A DNA stretch of 26,026 nt, taken from CAYMCV01 sp964389005 (GTDB taxonomy: Bacteria; Bacillota; Clostridia; Lachnospirales; Lachnospiraceae). The notes below the pieces were generated by a model, which ran no database searches, was not told the DNA's origin, and saw only the letters and a list, made by a program, of their open reading frames with translations. Positions within the stretch are counted from its first letter, which is position 1. Each line of letters opens with the position of its first letter. Of this stretch, positions 1 through 8,230 are shown one piece after another. The DNA lies in the NCBI GenBank assembly GCA_964389005.1, contig CAYMCV010000025.1, positions 1 to 26,026 on the forward strand. The letters are read 5' to 3'. Position numbers and translations under genes: made by a program.

Positions 1-478
1 TAGGTCCGTCTGCACCACCGATGATGGAGATTGCTGCCGCTGCTTTGTCATTGAACTCAACCAAACCGGTCTCGTTGAATAACAATGCACCGAAGTATGC
101 GGTAAAAATACCGAACTGTGCTGCAGCACCAAGCCAAAAGCTCTTGGGATTGGCAATCAGGGGACCAAAGTCCGTCATCGCACCGACACCCAGGAAAATC
201 AGCGACGGTAAAATCGCCCATTCATCCAATAAATAAAAGTAGTAAAGTAATCCGCCTGCTTCTCCGTTCGCACCAATCGGGCTCATAATATCCGGATAGA
301 TATTTACAAGCAACATACCGAAGGCAATCGGAACCAACAGCAACGGTTCGTATTCTTTTTTGATTGCAAGAAACAAGAATAGACATGCAACCGCAATCAT
401 AACGTAATTTCCCCACGTCAGATTCAAGAACGCCGTTTGATTAAGCAGATTACTCAATGTATTAAATACATAATCCAT
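1..478 (-). CDS. Sodium ion-translocating decarboxylase subunit beta (OadB/MmdB/GcdB family), partial
   Basis: This is the N-terminal 159 codons of the membrane subunit that couples decarboxylation of carboxybiotin to Na+ export. The frame is open from ATG at 478 to the window edge, so the C-terminal part is missing. Family hallmarks seen are FLGVGAMTDFGPLIANPK, WLGAAAQFGIF and, at the edge, IIGGADGP, a signature of the Na+ and carboxybiotin site in the OadB/GcdB/MmdB family. Several hydrophobic segments are visible, for example around residues 25-60 and 92-102. The start is fixed by AGGAGG (complement of 487-492) just upstream. It is the last visible gene of a four-gene operon, 39 bases after the biotin carrier stop. 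The beta subunit alone does not give the substrate; the gene order points to methylmalonyl-CoA. Confidence 0.95.
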   Translation of the reverse strand, partial: MDYVFNTLSNLLNQTAFLNLTWGNYVMIAVACLFLFLAIKKEYEPLLLVPIAFGMLLVNIYPDIMSPIGANGEAGGLLYYFYLLDEWAILPSLIFLGVGAMTDFGPLIANPKSFWLGAAAQFGIFTAYFGALLFNETGLVEFNDKAAAAISIIGGADGP

Positions 479-517
479 CTTAAAAAACCTCCTGTCAGAT
501 TTCCTGATTCATTCTGC

Positions 518-895
518 TTAACTCAACGTTGCGAGTACTGCCCCTGCTTCAATTGCATCGCCGACGGTTACGTCAATGCTTGCAACGGTTCCGTCCTGCG
601 GAGCAACAACGGGAATTTCCATTTTCATTGCTTCAATAATGACTACAGCATCGCCTTTTTTCACTGATTGTCCTACGCTTGCTTCAATTTTGAAAACTTT
701 ACCTGCTGCGCCTGCCTCAACTTTGACAGAACCGCTTCCTGCAGTTTTTGCTGCCGGAGCCTTTGCGGATGCCGTTGTTGCGGGAGCTGCTTTCTTTGCA
801 ACCGGTGCCGCAGCAACCGGTGCGCCTGTGGTTGCGCCTTCTTCTACCACTACATCATATACATTGCCATTCACAGTAATTGTATAATTCTTCAT
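518..895 (-). CDS. Biotin carboxyl carrier subunit of the Na+-pump decarboxylase (MmdC/GcdC-like)
   Basis: A 125-residue protein carrying the biotin that moves CO2 from the carboxyltransferase to the beta subunit. Residues 1-20 form a short beta-rich start (MKNYTITVNGNVYDVVVEEG). Residues ~21-55 are an Ala/Pro/Lys-rich flexible linker, as in MmdC and GcdC. Residues ~56-125 are a biotinyl domain with the EAMKM motif at 88-92; Lys91 is the expected biotinylation site. Length and layout match the gamma subunits of methylmalonyl-CoA decarboxylases. The start is supported by AGGAAAGGAT upstream of ATG. It lies between the OadG-like gene (51 bases upstream) and oadB. Confidence 0.95.
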   Translation of the reverse strand: MKNYTITVNGNVYDVVVEEGATTGAPVAAAPVAKKAAPATTASAKAPAAKTAGSGSVKVEAGAAGKVFKIEASVGQSVKKGDAVVIIEAMKMEIPVVAPQDGTVASIDVTVGDAIEAGAVLATLS

Positions 896-946
896 TTCTT
901 ATTATCCTTTCCTGCACTAATAAAGTGCATATCAACTGATTCTAAC

Positions 947-1750
947 TTATAATCTCTGCCAATTTCTTGATTTCTTAATACTTCTTACAACAAATCCGTC
1001 TGTTGAGGTTCCTTCGTAAGCAGCAATTGCCGCCGCAATGACTGCAACCAGTTCACAATCATCAGCAAGTTCTTCCTCTTCTTTGCTGATAATCTGTTGA
1101 ATGGTATTGTCCATGGAACCGTCTTTTGATTCCTTTTTGCTCTTTGCCTTCGCCTGAATCTTCGGAATGTAAGCAAATAAGGAAATAATCAGACTGATCA
1201 AAATCAGCACACAAAATACAACGCCCATACCCATAAGCGTATTCATTGCCGCTCTGGACATATTCTCACCCGTCGTATAAATCGGGTTGAATTTGACACC
1301 GACAATCTGTCCTTCTTCACTATACGTTACAATCATTTCGGTATCACGCGTACTGCAATCGTAAATACATGTTGTTTGTAACAATCCGTCTGCGTTATAT
1401 TTCGCCGTTACCTCTGATACACTGAGCGCACTTCCAATTTCCGACTCTGCACCGACATATGACTTAACACCCGCAATATATGCATCATAGGAGATGTTGA
1501 AGTTCAGTGTCTGCATCCAATTGCCTGCATAAATTGCAAAGTTCTCTTCTGACAAACTCATCTGAAATTCTCTGTCATCCGCAGTATATGTGCCGTAAGA
1601 GCCATCTTCATTCGGGCGAACCGCGATAATGTTTCTCAATGTCTCTGCGTCATTTTTCATCGACTCCGTCACACTGACTTCTTTTCCGCAAGCTGCCAGA
1701 AAGCATACCGCCATAAGTGCGCAAAGAATAAATGATATCTTTTTTTTCAT
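947..1750 (-). CDS. OadG-family decarboxylase subunit with an N-terminal lipoprotein region
   Basis: A 267-residue protein. Residues 1-21 are a lipoprotein signal peptide with lipobox LAAC (Cys21). Residues ~22-165 form an extracytoplasmic domain that I do not recognise firmly; it is somewhat like DUF3887-type domains. Residues ~172-195 are a transmembrane helix followed by a basic stretch (KIQAKAKSKKESK). The C-terminus (233-260) has the OadG/MmdD pattern: an AIAAYEG helix, then GFVVRSIK. In the Na+ pumps, OadG/MmdD subunits hold the complex together. Classical OadG proteins are only ~80-120 residues, so the large lipoprotein domain is an addition. The gene sits 18 bases after the carboxyltransferase stop; AAAGGTGAC precedes the ATG. 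Confidence 0.85.
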   Translation of the reverse strand: MKKKISFILCALMAVCFLAACGKEVSVTESMKNDAETLRNIIAVRPNEDGSYGTYTADDREFQMSLSEENFAIYAGNWMQTLNFNISYDAYIAGVKSYVGAESEIGSALSVSEVTAKYNADGLLQTTCIYDCSTRDTEMIVTYSEEGQIVGVKFNPIYTTGENMSRAAMNTLMGMGVVFCVLILISLIISLFAYIPKIQAKAKSKKESKDGSMDNTIQQIISKEEEELADDCELVAVIAAAIAAYEGTSTDGFVVRSIKKSRNWQRL

Positions 1751-1768
1751 AGTTGCGTCACCTTTCTG

Positions 1769-3205
1769 CTATACTGTTCCGTGTTTTTTTACCGGACGTT
1801 CTTCCACTTTGGAGTAGAGCATTTCAAATGCGCCGATTACATACTTTCTCGTGTCGGCAGCTGTAATTACATGATCTACATAACCTCTTCTTGCGGCGCT
1901 CATCACATTGTTCTGTAATGCTTCGTATTCTTTCGCTTTCTCGGCAATGACATCTGCGCCCTCAGATTCGTACATAATCTTTGCTGCAATATTCGCATCC
2001 ATTGTTCCGATGGAAGCGTTGTCCCATGCATAAGTAATGTCAGCGCCGATTGCTTTGGAGTTCATCGCAACATATGCGCTTCCGTATGCTTTTCCGATAA
2101 TTACGTTAACTTTGGGAACCGTTGCATTCGCAAAAGCATAAATCAACTTGGAGGCCGCTTTCGCCATTCCTTTCTCCGCACATTTCGTTGCTGCATAGCC
2201 CTTTACATTCGTAAGGGTTAATACAGGAATCGAAAAAGCATCGCAGAAAGAGATAAAATCTGCTGCTTTGTTACAGCCCTTTACAGATAAAACTTCTCCA
2301 AACTTCTCTGCAACCTTACCGTCTTCTCCGTAAACTTCGCTGCGATTCGCAACCGCACCAATCGTCATTCCGTCCAACTTGATAAAACCGGTTACCATAT
2401 CTTTGGCATAGTTTTCTTTGACTTCCATAAATAAAGCGTCATCCGCCAAATTGGAAAGTACAATTGCAGTATCGCCGACACAATTCTCAATGCCTGCGCA
2501 TACGCGATTCAAATCATCTTCGCATACAGTCTCTTCCGCCTCGTCCTCATTGTTTGCGGGAAGGAAAGAAACCAATTGACGAATCTGTGCAAGTAATTCA
2601 CCCTCTTCACCGATGAAATCAACAATTCCGCTGTCCTCACTCTGGAATTGTGCAGAAGATGTGTCACACTTATTCACTGAATTTCCATCCAATGTGTTGG
2701 GTGCGTTTACGAATAACTTTGCATTCTTACCTTCCATAAAGGTAAAGTCCGTCAATGTGGGAATCAACGCAAGGCCGCCTCCACAGGTCCCGAAGATTGC
2801 TGTGATCTGCGGGATTACGCCGGATGCAAGTGTCTGCTTCATATAAATCTCACCGAATCCGTTCAATGCATCTGTTGCTTCCTGTAATCTCAATCCCGCT
2901 GAATCAAGAAGTCCGATGACCGGAGCTCCCATCTTCATTGCAAGATCGTACAGATTTGCAATCTTCTTCGCATGCATTTCGCCTACGGTACCATTCATAA
3001 CGGAAGCATCCTGGCTGTAAACATACACAAGATTATCGTTGATTACACCGTATCCGGTAATGACACCGTCTGACGGAGTATCAACCTGTTTCAAATTAAA
3101 ATCGGTAGCTCTTGCACTTACAAGCGCTCCTATTTCAACGAAACTGCTTTCGTCGAGCAAAGATTGAATTCTTTGTCTCGCTACACTTGTTGAACTAGTA
3201 CTCAT
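1769..3205 (-). CDS. Carboxyltransferase (alpha) subunit of an acyl-CoA decarboxylase, probably methylmalonyl-CoA
   Basis: A 478-residue carboxyl-transferase-domain protein of the PccB/MmdA family. It transfers the carboxyl group of an acyl-CoA to biotin. The two crotonase-like halves are visible: an N half with VYSQDASVMNGTVGEMHAKK, LLDSAGLRLQE and the oxyanion-type loop FGTCGGGLALIP, and a C half with VKGYAATKCAEKGMAKAA, IGKAYGSAYVAMNSK and TYAWDNASIGTMD. The start is ATG at 3205: GGAGGT (3213-3218 on the complement) lies 7 bases upstream. An in-frame ATG at 3220 overlaps that ribosome binding site and is rejected. The protein is shorter than typical MmdA (~510 residues), mostly at the N-terminus. 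Substrate is inferred from operon order A-D-C-B; malonyl-CoA or glutaconyl-CoA cannot be excluded. Confidence 0.85.
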   Translation of the reverse strand: MSTSSTSVARQRIQSLLDESSFVEIGALVSARATDFNLKQVDTPSDGVITGYGVINDNLVYVYSQDASVMNGTVGEMHAKKIANLYDLAMKMGAPVIGLLDSAGLRLQEATDALNGFGEIYMKQTLASGVIPQITAIFGTCGGGLALIPTLTDFTFMEGKNAKLFVNAPNTLDGNSVNKCDTSSAQFQSEDSGIVDFIGEEGELLAQIRQLVSFLPANNEDEAEETVCEDDLNRVCAGIENCVGDTAIVLSNLADDALFMEVKENYAKDMVTGFIKLDGMTIGAVANRSEVYGEDGKVAEKFGEVLSVKGCNKAADFISFCDAFSIPVLTLTNVKGYAATKCAEKGMAKAASKLIYAFANATVPKVNVIIGKAYGSAYVAMNSKAIGADITYAWDNASIGTMDANIAAKIMYESEGADVIAEKAKEYEALQNNVMSAARRGYVDHVITAADTRKYVIGAFEMLYSKVEERPVKKHGTV

Positions 3206-3250
3206 TTTACTGACCTCCATTTATAAGATTAAATAATAATACCGACATTT

Positions 3251-3271
3251 GCGACTTAGAAACCTAGTCGC
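3251..3271 (-). other. 5' leader hairpin of the decarboxylase operon
   Basis: An inverted repeat GCGACTAG-GTTT-CTAAGTCGC (one bulged A, GTTT loop). It begins only a few bases downstream of the start site expected from the promoter at 3282-3310. A hairpin at the extreme 5' end of an mRNA often slows decay; that role is inferred. Confidence 0.55.
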
Positions 3272-3281
3272 GTACTTTGAT

Positions 3282-3310
3282 AGTATAGCATAACTGTGTC
3301 AATAAACCTA
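3282..3310 (-). promoter_or_regulatory. Extended -10 promoter of the decarboxylase operon
   Basis: On the minus strand, TGCTATACT (TG-N-TATACT, extended -10; TATACT at 3282-3287) lies 17 bases from a weak -35 TAGGTT (3305-3310). A TTGACA at 3297-3302 is present but only 9 bases from the -10, so it is not a normal -35. The expected start site is near 3275. Confidence 0.65.
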
Positions 3311-3360
3311 GCAAAATTTTCAAAATTAAAGAATTTTTTCAACTATCTATTCGGGTTACA

Positions 3361-3393
3361 ATAAAAATAGCAATGAATCTTCATTTTAGCTAT
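3361..3393 (-). terminator. Intrinsic terminator of the dac-scpAB operon
   Basis: On the minus strand the stop region of the D,D-carboxypeptidase runs into a hairpin: ATAGC, bulge TAA, AATGA, loop AGAT, TCATT, GCTAT, followed by TTTTATT. The stem is 10 pairs and overlaps the first base after the coding region. It separates this operon from the decarboxylase promoter. Confidence 0.7.
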
Positions 3394-4547
3394 CACAGCC
3401 AAAAAATCCCGCATACTTTTTGCAGCACAAACATGAAATTCCATTCTCCGACTTCATTTATCGTACATATCGGTACCCTGCTCCATTCCTCCCCATTAAT
3501 ATAGTAGATTTCATAACCGATACATGTCTCTTTGGCAACCGGAGCCTGCAGAAATTGCTTCATTTCCGTATCAATCAGAACTTCATCCGTATCGGCAAGC
3601 AGCAAACGGGCAGAAACTTCCGGTTTATGGATTGATACAGCCGTTTCCTGTCCATTTACAACCGTAATTGTTCCGCTGTATGCTGGTGACGTAATATCCC
3701 GATACCGGAAATGGTCCATTCCGTAATTCATCAGCATTCGCGTATCACTCCATTTCCAAGACTTGTTCGGCGGCCAACCGCAGCCCAGCACAACCGAGAC
3801 AAATGTACGCTCATCTCTTGATGCCGCACCGACAAAACAATATCCCGCCTTGGTCGTGAATCCGGTTTTGATTCCGATGGCACCGTCATAAGACGTTAAA
3901 AATGCATCTTTGTTATAAACACGATGCGAACGCGTCTGTGTAACGTCTGAAAATCCATATTCTCCGGTCTGTATGATATCCAAAAAAATCTCATTTTGGA
4001 TGGCATAAGACGCGATGATTGCCATGTCCTTTGCCGTGGATTCATGTGCACGCCCATCCCGTGTGGCATCCAGGCCGTTTGGTGTCACGAAATAGGTATG
4101 CGTGCAACCGAGTTCCTGCGCTTTTTGATTCATCAGGTCCGCAAATGCTTCCACGCTGCCGCCCAAATGCTCGGCAATTGCGACAGCCGTGTCATTGTGT
4201 GATTCCAACATCAGTGAATACAGCAAATCTCGCAGATAGTATTGTTCGTTAACTTTTAGATATAACTTGACCTTGGGTTGCTTGGCCGCCTCCTTCGATA
4301 CGGTCACCACTTCATCCATTCGTCCGGACTCCACCGCCAGAATACATGTCATGATTTTCGTTGTGCTTGCCACCGCCATAACGGCTTCCGCATTTTCTGC
4401 ATATAAAATACGCCCGGAATCTGCATCCATCAGAATTGCAGAACGGGCGTATAATTTGAGGTCTGTCTCATTGTCGGCAAATACATTGCTGCCGTTAATC
4501 AAAAAAACGATTATCACAACAAGCGGCATTAAGCGAAGTTTTCTCAT
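3393..4547 (-). CDS. D-alanyl-D-alanine carboxypeptidase (peptidase S11, DacF/DacA-like)
   Basis: A 384-residue low-molecular-weight penicillin-binding protein that trims the terminal D-Ala of peptidoglycan stem peptides outside the membrane. Residues 1-24 are a signal peptide (cleavage probably after VFA). The three active-site motifs are present: SxxK as S61-T-T-K64, SxN as S116-H-N118 and KTG as K227-T-G229. A C-terminal beta domain follows at ~290-384. The sequence VTPNGLDATRDGRAHESTAKDMA is typical of DacF-like enzymes. No strong ribosome binding site precedes the ATG (GGAAAT only). It is the last gene of the operon, 63 bases after scpB, with the terminator overlapping its end. A second paralogue opens the same operon. 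Confidence 0.93.
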   Translation of the reverse strand: MRKLRLMPLVVIIVFLINGSNVFADNETDLKLYARSAILMDADSGRILYAENAEAVMAVASTTKIMTCILAVESGRMDEVVTVSKEAAKQPKVKLYLKVNEQYYLRDLLYSLMLESHNDTAVAIAEHLGGSVEAFADLMNQKAQELGCTHTYFVTPNGLDATRDGRAHESTAKDMAIIASYAIQNEIFLDIIQTGEYGFSDVTQTRSHRVYNKDAFLTSYDGAIGIKTGFTTKAGYCFVGAASRDERTFVSVVLGCGWPPNKSWKWSDTRMLMNYGMDHFRYRDITSPAYSGTITVVNGQETAVSIHKPEVSARLLLADTDEVLIDTEMKQFLQAPVAKETCIGYEIYYINGEEWSRVPICTINEVGEWNFMFVLQKVCGIFWL

Positions 4548-4610
4548 GGTTATTTCCGTTTCGTGACATTTATCACATTAAATATACGCTTCGAACGGAA
4601 AAATATGACT

Positions 4611-5180
4611 CTACAAATCCAGTTTCAACTGTGCCTCCGCTTCCGCCTGTGCGCGGAAATCTTCCACAAGATCGTTGCTGAATTCCGGCAAATCCTCCAA
4701 GGATTTCACGCCGAAGCAACGTAAAAATTGCTCGGTCGTTCCGAACAGCATCGGCCGCCCCGGGGCGTCCAAACGTCCCACTTCACATACAAGCCCGAGT
4801 TCCACCAATCTGCTGACCACATGGTCCGAATTCACGCCTCGTACCTTCTCTACATCCAATCGTGTCACCGGCTGCTTGTAAGCAACAATCGAAAGCGTTT
4901 CCAGAAGCGCATCCGTCATGACATTTCTTCTCGGCGTAGCCGCAACTTTTACCAGATAATCATAGGTATCGTTCTTGGTGCAAAGCTGTACTGCATTCTC
5001 CAGTTCGACAAGCATAATTCCTCTGTCTTCGCACGCATAACTTTTCTTCATTTTTTCTAAAAGTTCCGCAACTTCAACTTCTTCGATTTCCAACGCATCC
5101 GCAAGCACCTTGGTCTCAACCGACTCGCCCACGGCAAACAGGATTGCTTCTATAATGGCAATGGCTCTTTTTTCTTCCAC
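4611..5180 (-). CDS. scpB: Segregation and condensation protein B (ScpB)
   Basis: A 189-residue ScpB, the winged-helix subunit that binds ScpA and bridges SMC heads in the bacterial condensin complex. The N-terminal winged helix starts IIEAILFAVGESVETKVLADALEI. The second has the signature TDALLETLSIVAYKQPVTRLDVEKVRGVNSD, and RPMLFGTTEQFLRCFG near the C-terminus is also family-specific. Length is normal for ScpB. It follows scpA by 69 bases on the same strand, the usual scpA-scpB order. Confidence 0.97.
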   Translation of the reverse strand: MEEKRAIAIIEAILFAVGESVETKVLADALEIEEVEVAELLEKMKKSYACEDRGIMLVELENAVQLCTKNDTYDYLVKVAATPRRNVMTDALLETLSIVAYKQPVTRLDVEKVRGVNSDHVVSRLVELGLVCEVGRLDAPGRPMLFGTTEQFLRCFGVKSLEDLPEFSNDLVEDFRAQAEAEAQLKLDL

Positions 5181-5249
5181 GTTTCTTCCCCTTTCAGGTC
5201 TCCTATCGTAATCTCATAAAACTGCATAACGTAAAATATTTCCGGCAAA

Positions 5250-6047
5250 CTACTTCGTATCTTCCTCCGCAACGGCAGTCATATCCTCGAGCGGATAAAA
5301 CTCGATTCCGGTATAGGTAATCAAAATATCTTCTTCATCGTCGCTCTGCTTTGCAACAATCGCGCCAACTTTGATGGACTCAAGCACAACCAAAAAAGTC
5401 ACGATGATTTCCATCTTGGTGCGTTGCTTTGAAAGCAAATCGGCAAAGCTGCACTTCGGATGATTCTTAATATATGTAACAATATAGTCTCTCTTCTGTT
5501 CCAGATTGACTTCTTCTTTTTCGATTTTACCGAATTTGCTTCGTATCGGGTCAATTTTATCAACCTGTCGTTTCAACACTGCTTGAAAGATGTCGTTCAA
5601 CTTACGTAAATCGGTATCGCCCATTAATTCATCGTAATCAACCGGTGTTTTATACTCCAAAACTTCCTTCGGCAATGTCGGCGGCTTGTACACCTGCTTC
5701 TCGGAAGCACTCTGTCGCTCACGCAATTCGGCGGACATGTATTTGTATAATTTATACTCCAATAACTTCTGCACCAACTCGGCTCTCGGATCTTCTTCCT
5801 CGCCTTCTTCGCTCTCTTCGACCGGTAAAAGCATCTTGCACTTGATATCTAAAAGTGTGGCAGCCATGACCAAAAATTCACTCATGATATTCATGTCTTC
5901 CGTCTGCATGGCACGAATGTATTCCAGATACTGTTCCGTAATTTGCACAATCGGAATATCGTAGATGTCTATTTTATTTTTATCAATCAGATGTAAAAGT
6001 AAATCCAACGGACCCTCAAACACCTGAAGTTTCACAGGAATTGCCAT
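5250..6047 (-). CDS. scpA: Segregation and condensation protein A (ScpA)
   Basis: A 265-residue kleisin subunit of the SMC-ScpAB condensin. The N-terminus, VKLQVFEGPLDLLLHLIDKN and then IDIYDIPIVQITEQYLEYI, is diagnostic of ScpA; an acidic linker follows (EESEEGEEEDPRAEL), then the C-terminal winged helix that contacts the other SMC head. The start is ATG at 6047, preceded by GAAAGAGAG. The same frame is open upstream to 6119, but that extension would overlap the phosphoesterase gene and has no homology to the family. The chosen start leaves 28 bases after the phosphoesterase stop. Confidence 0.96.
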   Translation of the reverse strand: MAIPVKLQVFEGPLDLLLHLIDKNKIDIYDIPIVQITEQYLEYIRAMQTEDMNIMSEFLVMAATLLDIKCKMLLPVEESEEGEEEDPRAELVQKLLEYKLYKYMSAELRERQSASEKQVYKPPTLPKEVLEYKTPVDYDELMGDTDLRKLNDIFQAVLKRQVDKIDPIRSKFGKIEKEEVNLEQKRDYIVTYIKNHPKCSFADLLSKQRTKMEIIVTFLVVLESIKVGAIVAKQSDDEEDILITYTGIEFYPLEDMTAVAEEDTK

Positions 6048-6075
6048 TGTACACTCTCTTTCTGTATAGTAGTTC

Positions 6076-6960
6076 TTATGATTTTGATTCCGACTGCGGG
6101 GATAAACGTACCACCACAATTTCGCCCGGATTCCATATGCGAAGCGGCAACGTATGCGTCCCGAGTCCGCAACTTACAAGCGCCCGCTTCCCTTTGACTT
6201 CATATAGGCCGTCGCTATATTTCGGAAAGAATTTCACGGCAGGCGAAGCGGCGCCGCCCAAAATGGGTAAGCGAATCAGTCCGCCGTGTATATGTCCCGA
6301 CAACGTCAAATCAGCTCCCCAGTCGGCATATTCCGGACAATATTCCGGATTGTGCGCAAGCAGAATCTGATATGCGCTCTCATTCGGTTCGCCAATGATA
6401 CTTGTAAGATAGTCTTCTTTCATCGGATATGTGGTAAAACGCTTGTAGTATTCTCTTGCAATCTCAACGCCACAAATGTCAATATTCGTATCTTTGAGAT
6501 AGATATGTTCATTCCGCAATACTTTGATTCCCGCTTGTTGCAGGCCGGTAAAATACTTTTCATACATATCGCCGTAGGTGTTCAAATACAGTCCGGCGCG
6601 GTATTCGTGATTCCCGATGCCATAATAAACAGGATATTGCCGTCCCAACGCTTCCATCAAATGAAGGGCCGGCGTAAAATCAGCCCCGGGTGCCGCTGTC
6701 ATAATATCGCCGACACACAAAACGGCATCCGGTGCAATTTCTTCTATGGCTGCAATTAATTTACAGTTGTCTTTTCCGTAAGTTTTGTTATGCAAATCAC
6801 CCAGCACAACGAAACAAATATCCGATGTTACTTTACTGTCCGCGAATGCAAACTGCGTCACCGTGAATCTGTTCAAATCAATGATATCAATCACGATGAG
6901 GGCAATCAAACATATGCCGACACAAGCAAGTACAATATACAGCATGCCAAATAACTCCAT
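6076..6960 (-). CDS. Membrane-anchored metallophosphoesterase (YkuE-like)
   Basis: A 294-residue calcineurin-like metallophosphoesterase with one N-terminal transmembrane segment (residues ~5-27). All two-metal motifs are present: GDLH (Asp55, His57), GD (Asp85), GNHE (116-119), His203 and GHIHG (222-226). This pattern is found in YkuE/YaeI-type proteins, some of which act on lipid or nucleotide pyrophosphates; the real substrate is unknown. It lies between a D,D-carboxypeptidase and scpA with short gaps, suggesting cotranscription but not shared function. Confidence 0.9.
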   Translation of the reverse strand: MELFGMLYIVLACVGICLIALIVIDIIDLNRFTVTQFAFADSKVTSDICFVVLGDLHNKTYGKDNCKLIAAIEEIAPDAVLCVGDIMTAAPGADFTPALHLMEALGRQYPVYYGIGNHEYRAGLYLNTYGDMYEKYFTGLQQAGIKVLRNEHIYLKDTNIDICGVEIAREYYKRFTTYPMKEDYLTSIIGEPNESAYQILLAHNPEYCPEYADWGADLTLSGHIHGGLIRLPILGGAASPAVKFFPKYSDGLYEVKGKRALVSCGLGTHTLPLRIWNPGEIVVVRLSPQSESKS

Positions 6961-7002
6961 TCTTTTACGCCACTTTTTACATTATAGCATAACCTTACGG
7001 AT

Positions 7003-8169
7003 TTACAAAAGATATTTTCCGAAAGCCTTTTTGAAGCAGTCGAAGTAAGTCGCTTTTAAAACCGTCCGTTCCGCCAGAATATTGACTCTGCCGAGTTCCT
7101 GTTGCTCATAGCGATACACGGCTTCTCCCAGAATGTCTCCTTCGTAAACGGGTGCCTCCAACTGTTCATAAAAAATAATGTCCCTCGTAATCATATCGAA
7201 ATTGATGTTCTCCGTATCCAAATAGCAGAATTCCTTTTCGTATCGCGCCGTCACATCGTCATCTACCCCGAATCTGACCGGTTGTTTGGCAAGCGGTTCG
7301 GGATGCGAATCACGATATAATCGACTGACCGAAAAACCGTAATTAAGCAATGTAACGGAATCGCCAAATCTGGTCTTCGGGTCCGGTGCCGCAAGCACAA
7401 CAGAAATCATACAAATTCCGTCCTTTTCCGCGGTTGCGGAAAGACAGAACTTCGCAATAGATGTGGAACCCGTTTTGAGTCCCGTTGCATAAGGATACTG
7501 CCTGATTAGTTTGTTCGTATTTGCAAGCGTAAACGGCGAACTCCCCTGTGCCGTTACATGTGTAATATCTTCCATCCATATTGTGGTATAGTTAAAAATT
7601 GCCGGGTAATGCAACGTCAGTGCTCTCGAAAGTATGGCAATGTCTCTGGCACTCATGTAATGATTGGTATCTTCCGTCAAACCGCAGCAATCCACAAAAT
7701 TGGTATCGTTCATTCCAAGTTCTGCGGCTTTCTGATTCATTTTCTCCACAAAAGAAGCCTCACTGCCGGCGATATACTCTGCCATCACGACACTGGCATC
7801 GTTGCCGCTTGCAATGGTGATGCATTTAATCAGTGTCTCAACCGTTTGGATCTCGCCCTCTTCCAAGAAAACCTGCGAACCTCCCATGGACTTGGCATAA
7901 GCGCTGGTGACAACTTCATCCTCCAATGAAATACGCCCCTGCTCCAAACTTTCAAAAATCAGATAGAGCGTCATGATTTTCGTAACACTTGCCGGACTTC
8001 GTCGCTCATCTGCGTTTTTTTCATAGATTATCTTTCCTGTACTTTGCTCCATCAGTATGGCTGACGGGGAAGCAATCTCCGGCTCCGCCGCCCATACCTG
8101 ACCTTTTCCCAACAGTATCGTTACCGCAAACAAGGCCGCAAGTATACGTCGTTTTAGGAAAAACTTCAT
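7003..8169 (-). CDS. D-alanyl-D-alanine carboxypeptidase (peptidase S11), second paralogue
   Basis: A 388-residue exported penicillin-binding protein. Residues 1-28 are a signal peptide ending VWAA. Motifs are SxxK as S61-V-T-K64, SxN as S121-G-N123 and KTG as K232-T-G234. The C-terminal region carries the usual beta domain and ends in a short, partly amphipathic tail (ATYFDCFKKAFGKYLL), a plausible membrane anchor for this class. The start is ATG at 8169 because GGTGG lies 5 bases upstream; TTG (8187) and ATG (8181) further upstream in frame would put non-signal residues in front. It is the first gene of the dac-phosphoesterase-scpA-scpB-dac operon. Confidence 0.93.
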   Translation of the reverse strand: MKFFLKRRILAALFAVTILLGKGQVWAAEPEIASPSAILMEQSTGKIIYEKNADERRSPASVTKIMTLYLIFESLEQGRISLEDEVVTSAYAKSMGGSQVFLEEGEIQTVETLIKCITIASGNDASVVMAEYIAGSEASFVEKMNQKAAELGMNDTNFVDCCGLTEDTNHYMSARDIAILSRALTLHYPAIFNYTTIWMEDITHVTAQGSSPFTLANTNKLIRQYPYATGLKTGSTSIAKFCLSATAEKDGICMISVVLAAPDPKTRFGDSVTLLNYGFSVSRLYRDSHPEPLAKQPVRFGVDDDVTARYEKEFCYLDTENINFDMITRDIIFYEQLEAPVYEGDILGEAVYRYEQQELGRVNILAERTVLKATYFDCFKKAFGKYLL

Positions 8170-8230
8170 GTAATCCACCATTTGCAATCAATTGTCTTTG
8201 TATACACTATATTCATAAAACAGAGTCTCT

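Noticed and set aside
3206..3220. Upstream in-frame ATG for the carboxyltransferase
   Set aside because: It overlaps the GGAGGT that is ideally placed for the ATG at 3205.
3297..3302. TTGACA as the -35 of the decarboxylase promoter
   Set aside because: It is only 9 bases from the TATACT; the extended -10 explains the promoter better.
6048..6119. 24-codon N-terminal extension of ScpA
   Set aside because: It overlaps the phosphoesterase gene and is not ScpA-like; GAAAGAGAG precedes the ATG at 6047.
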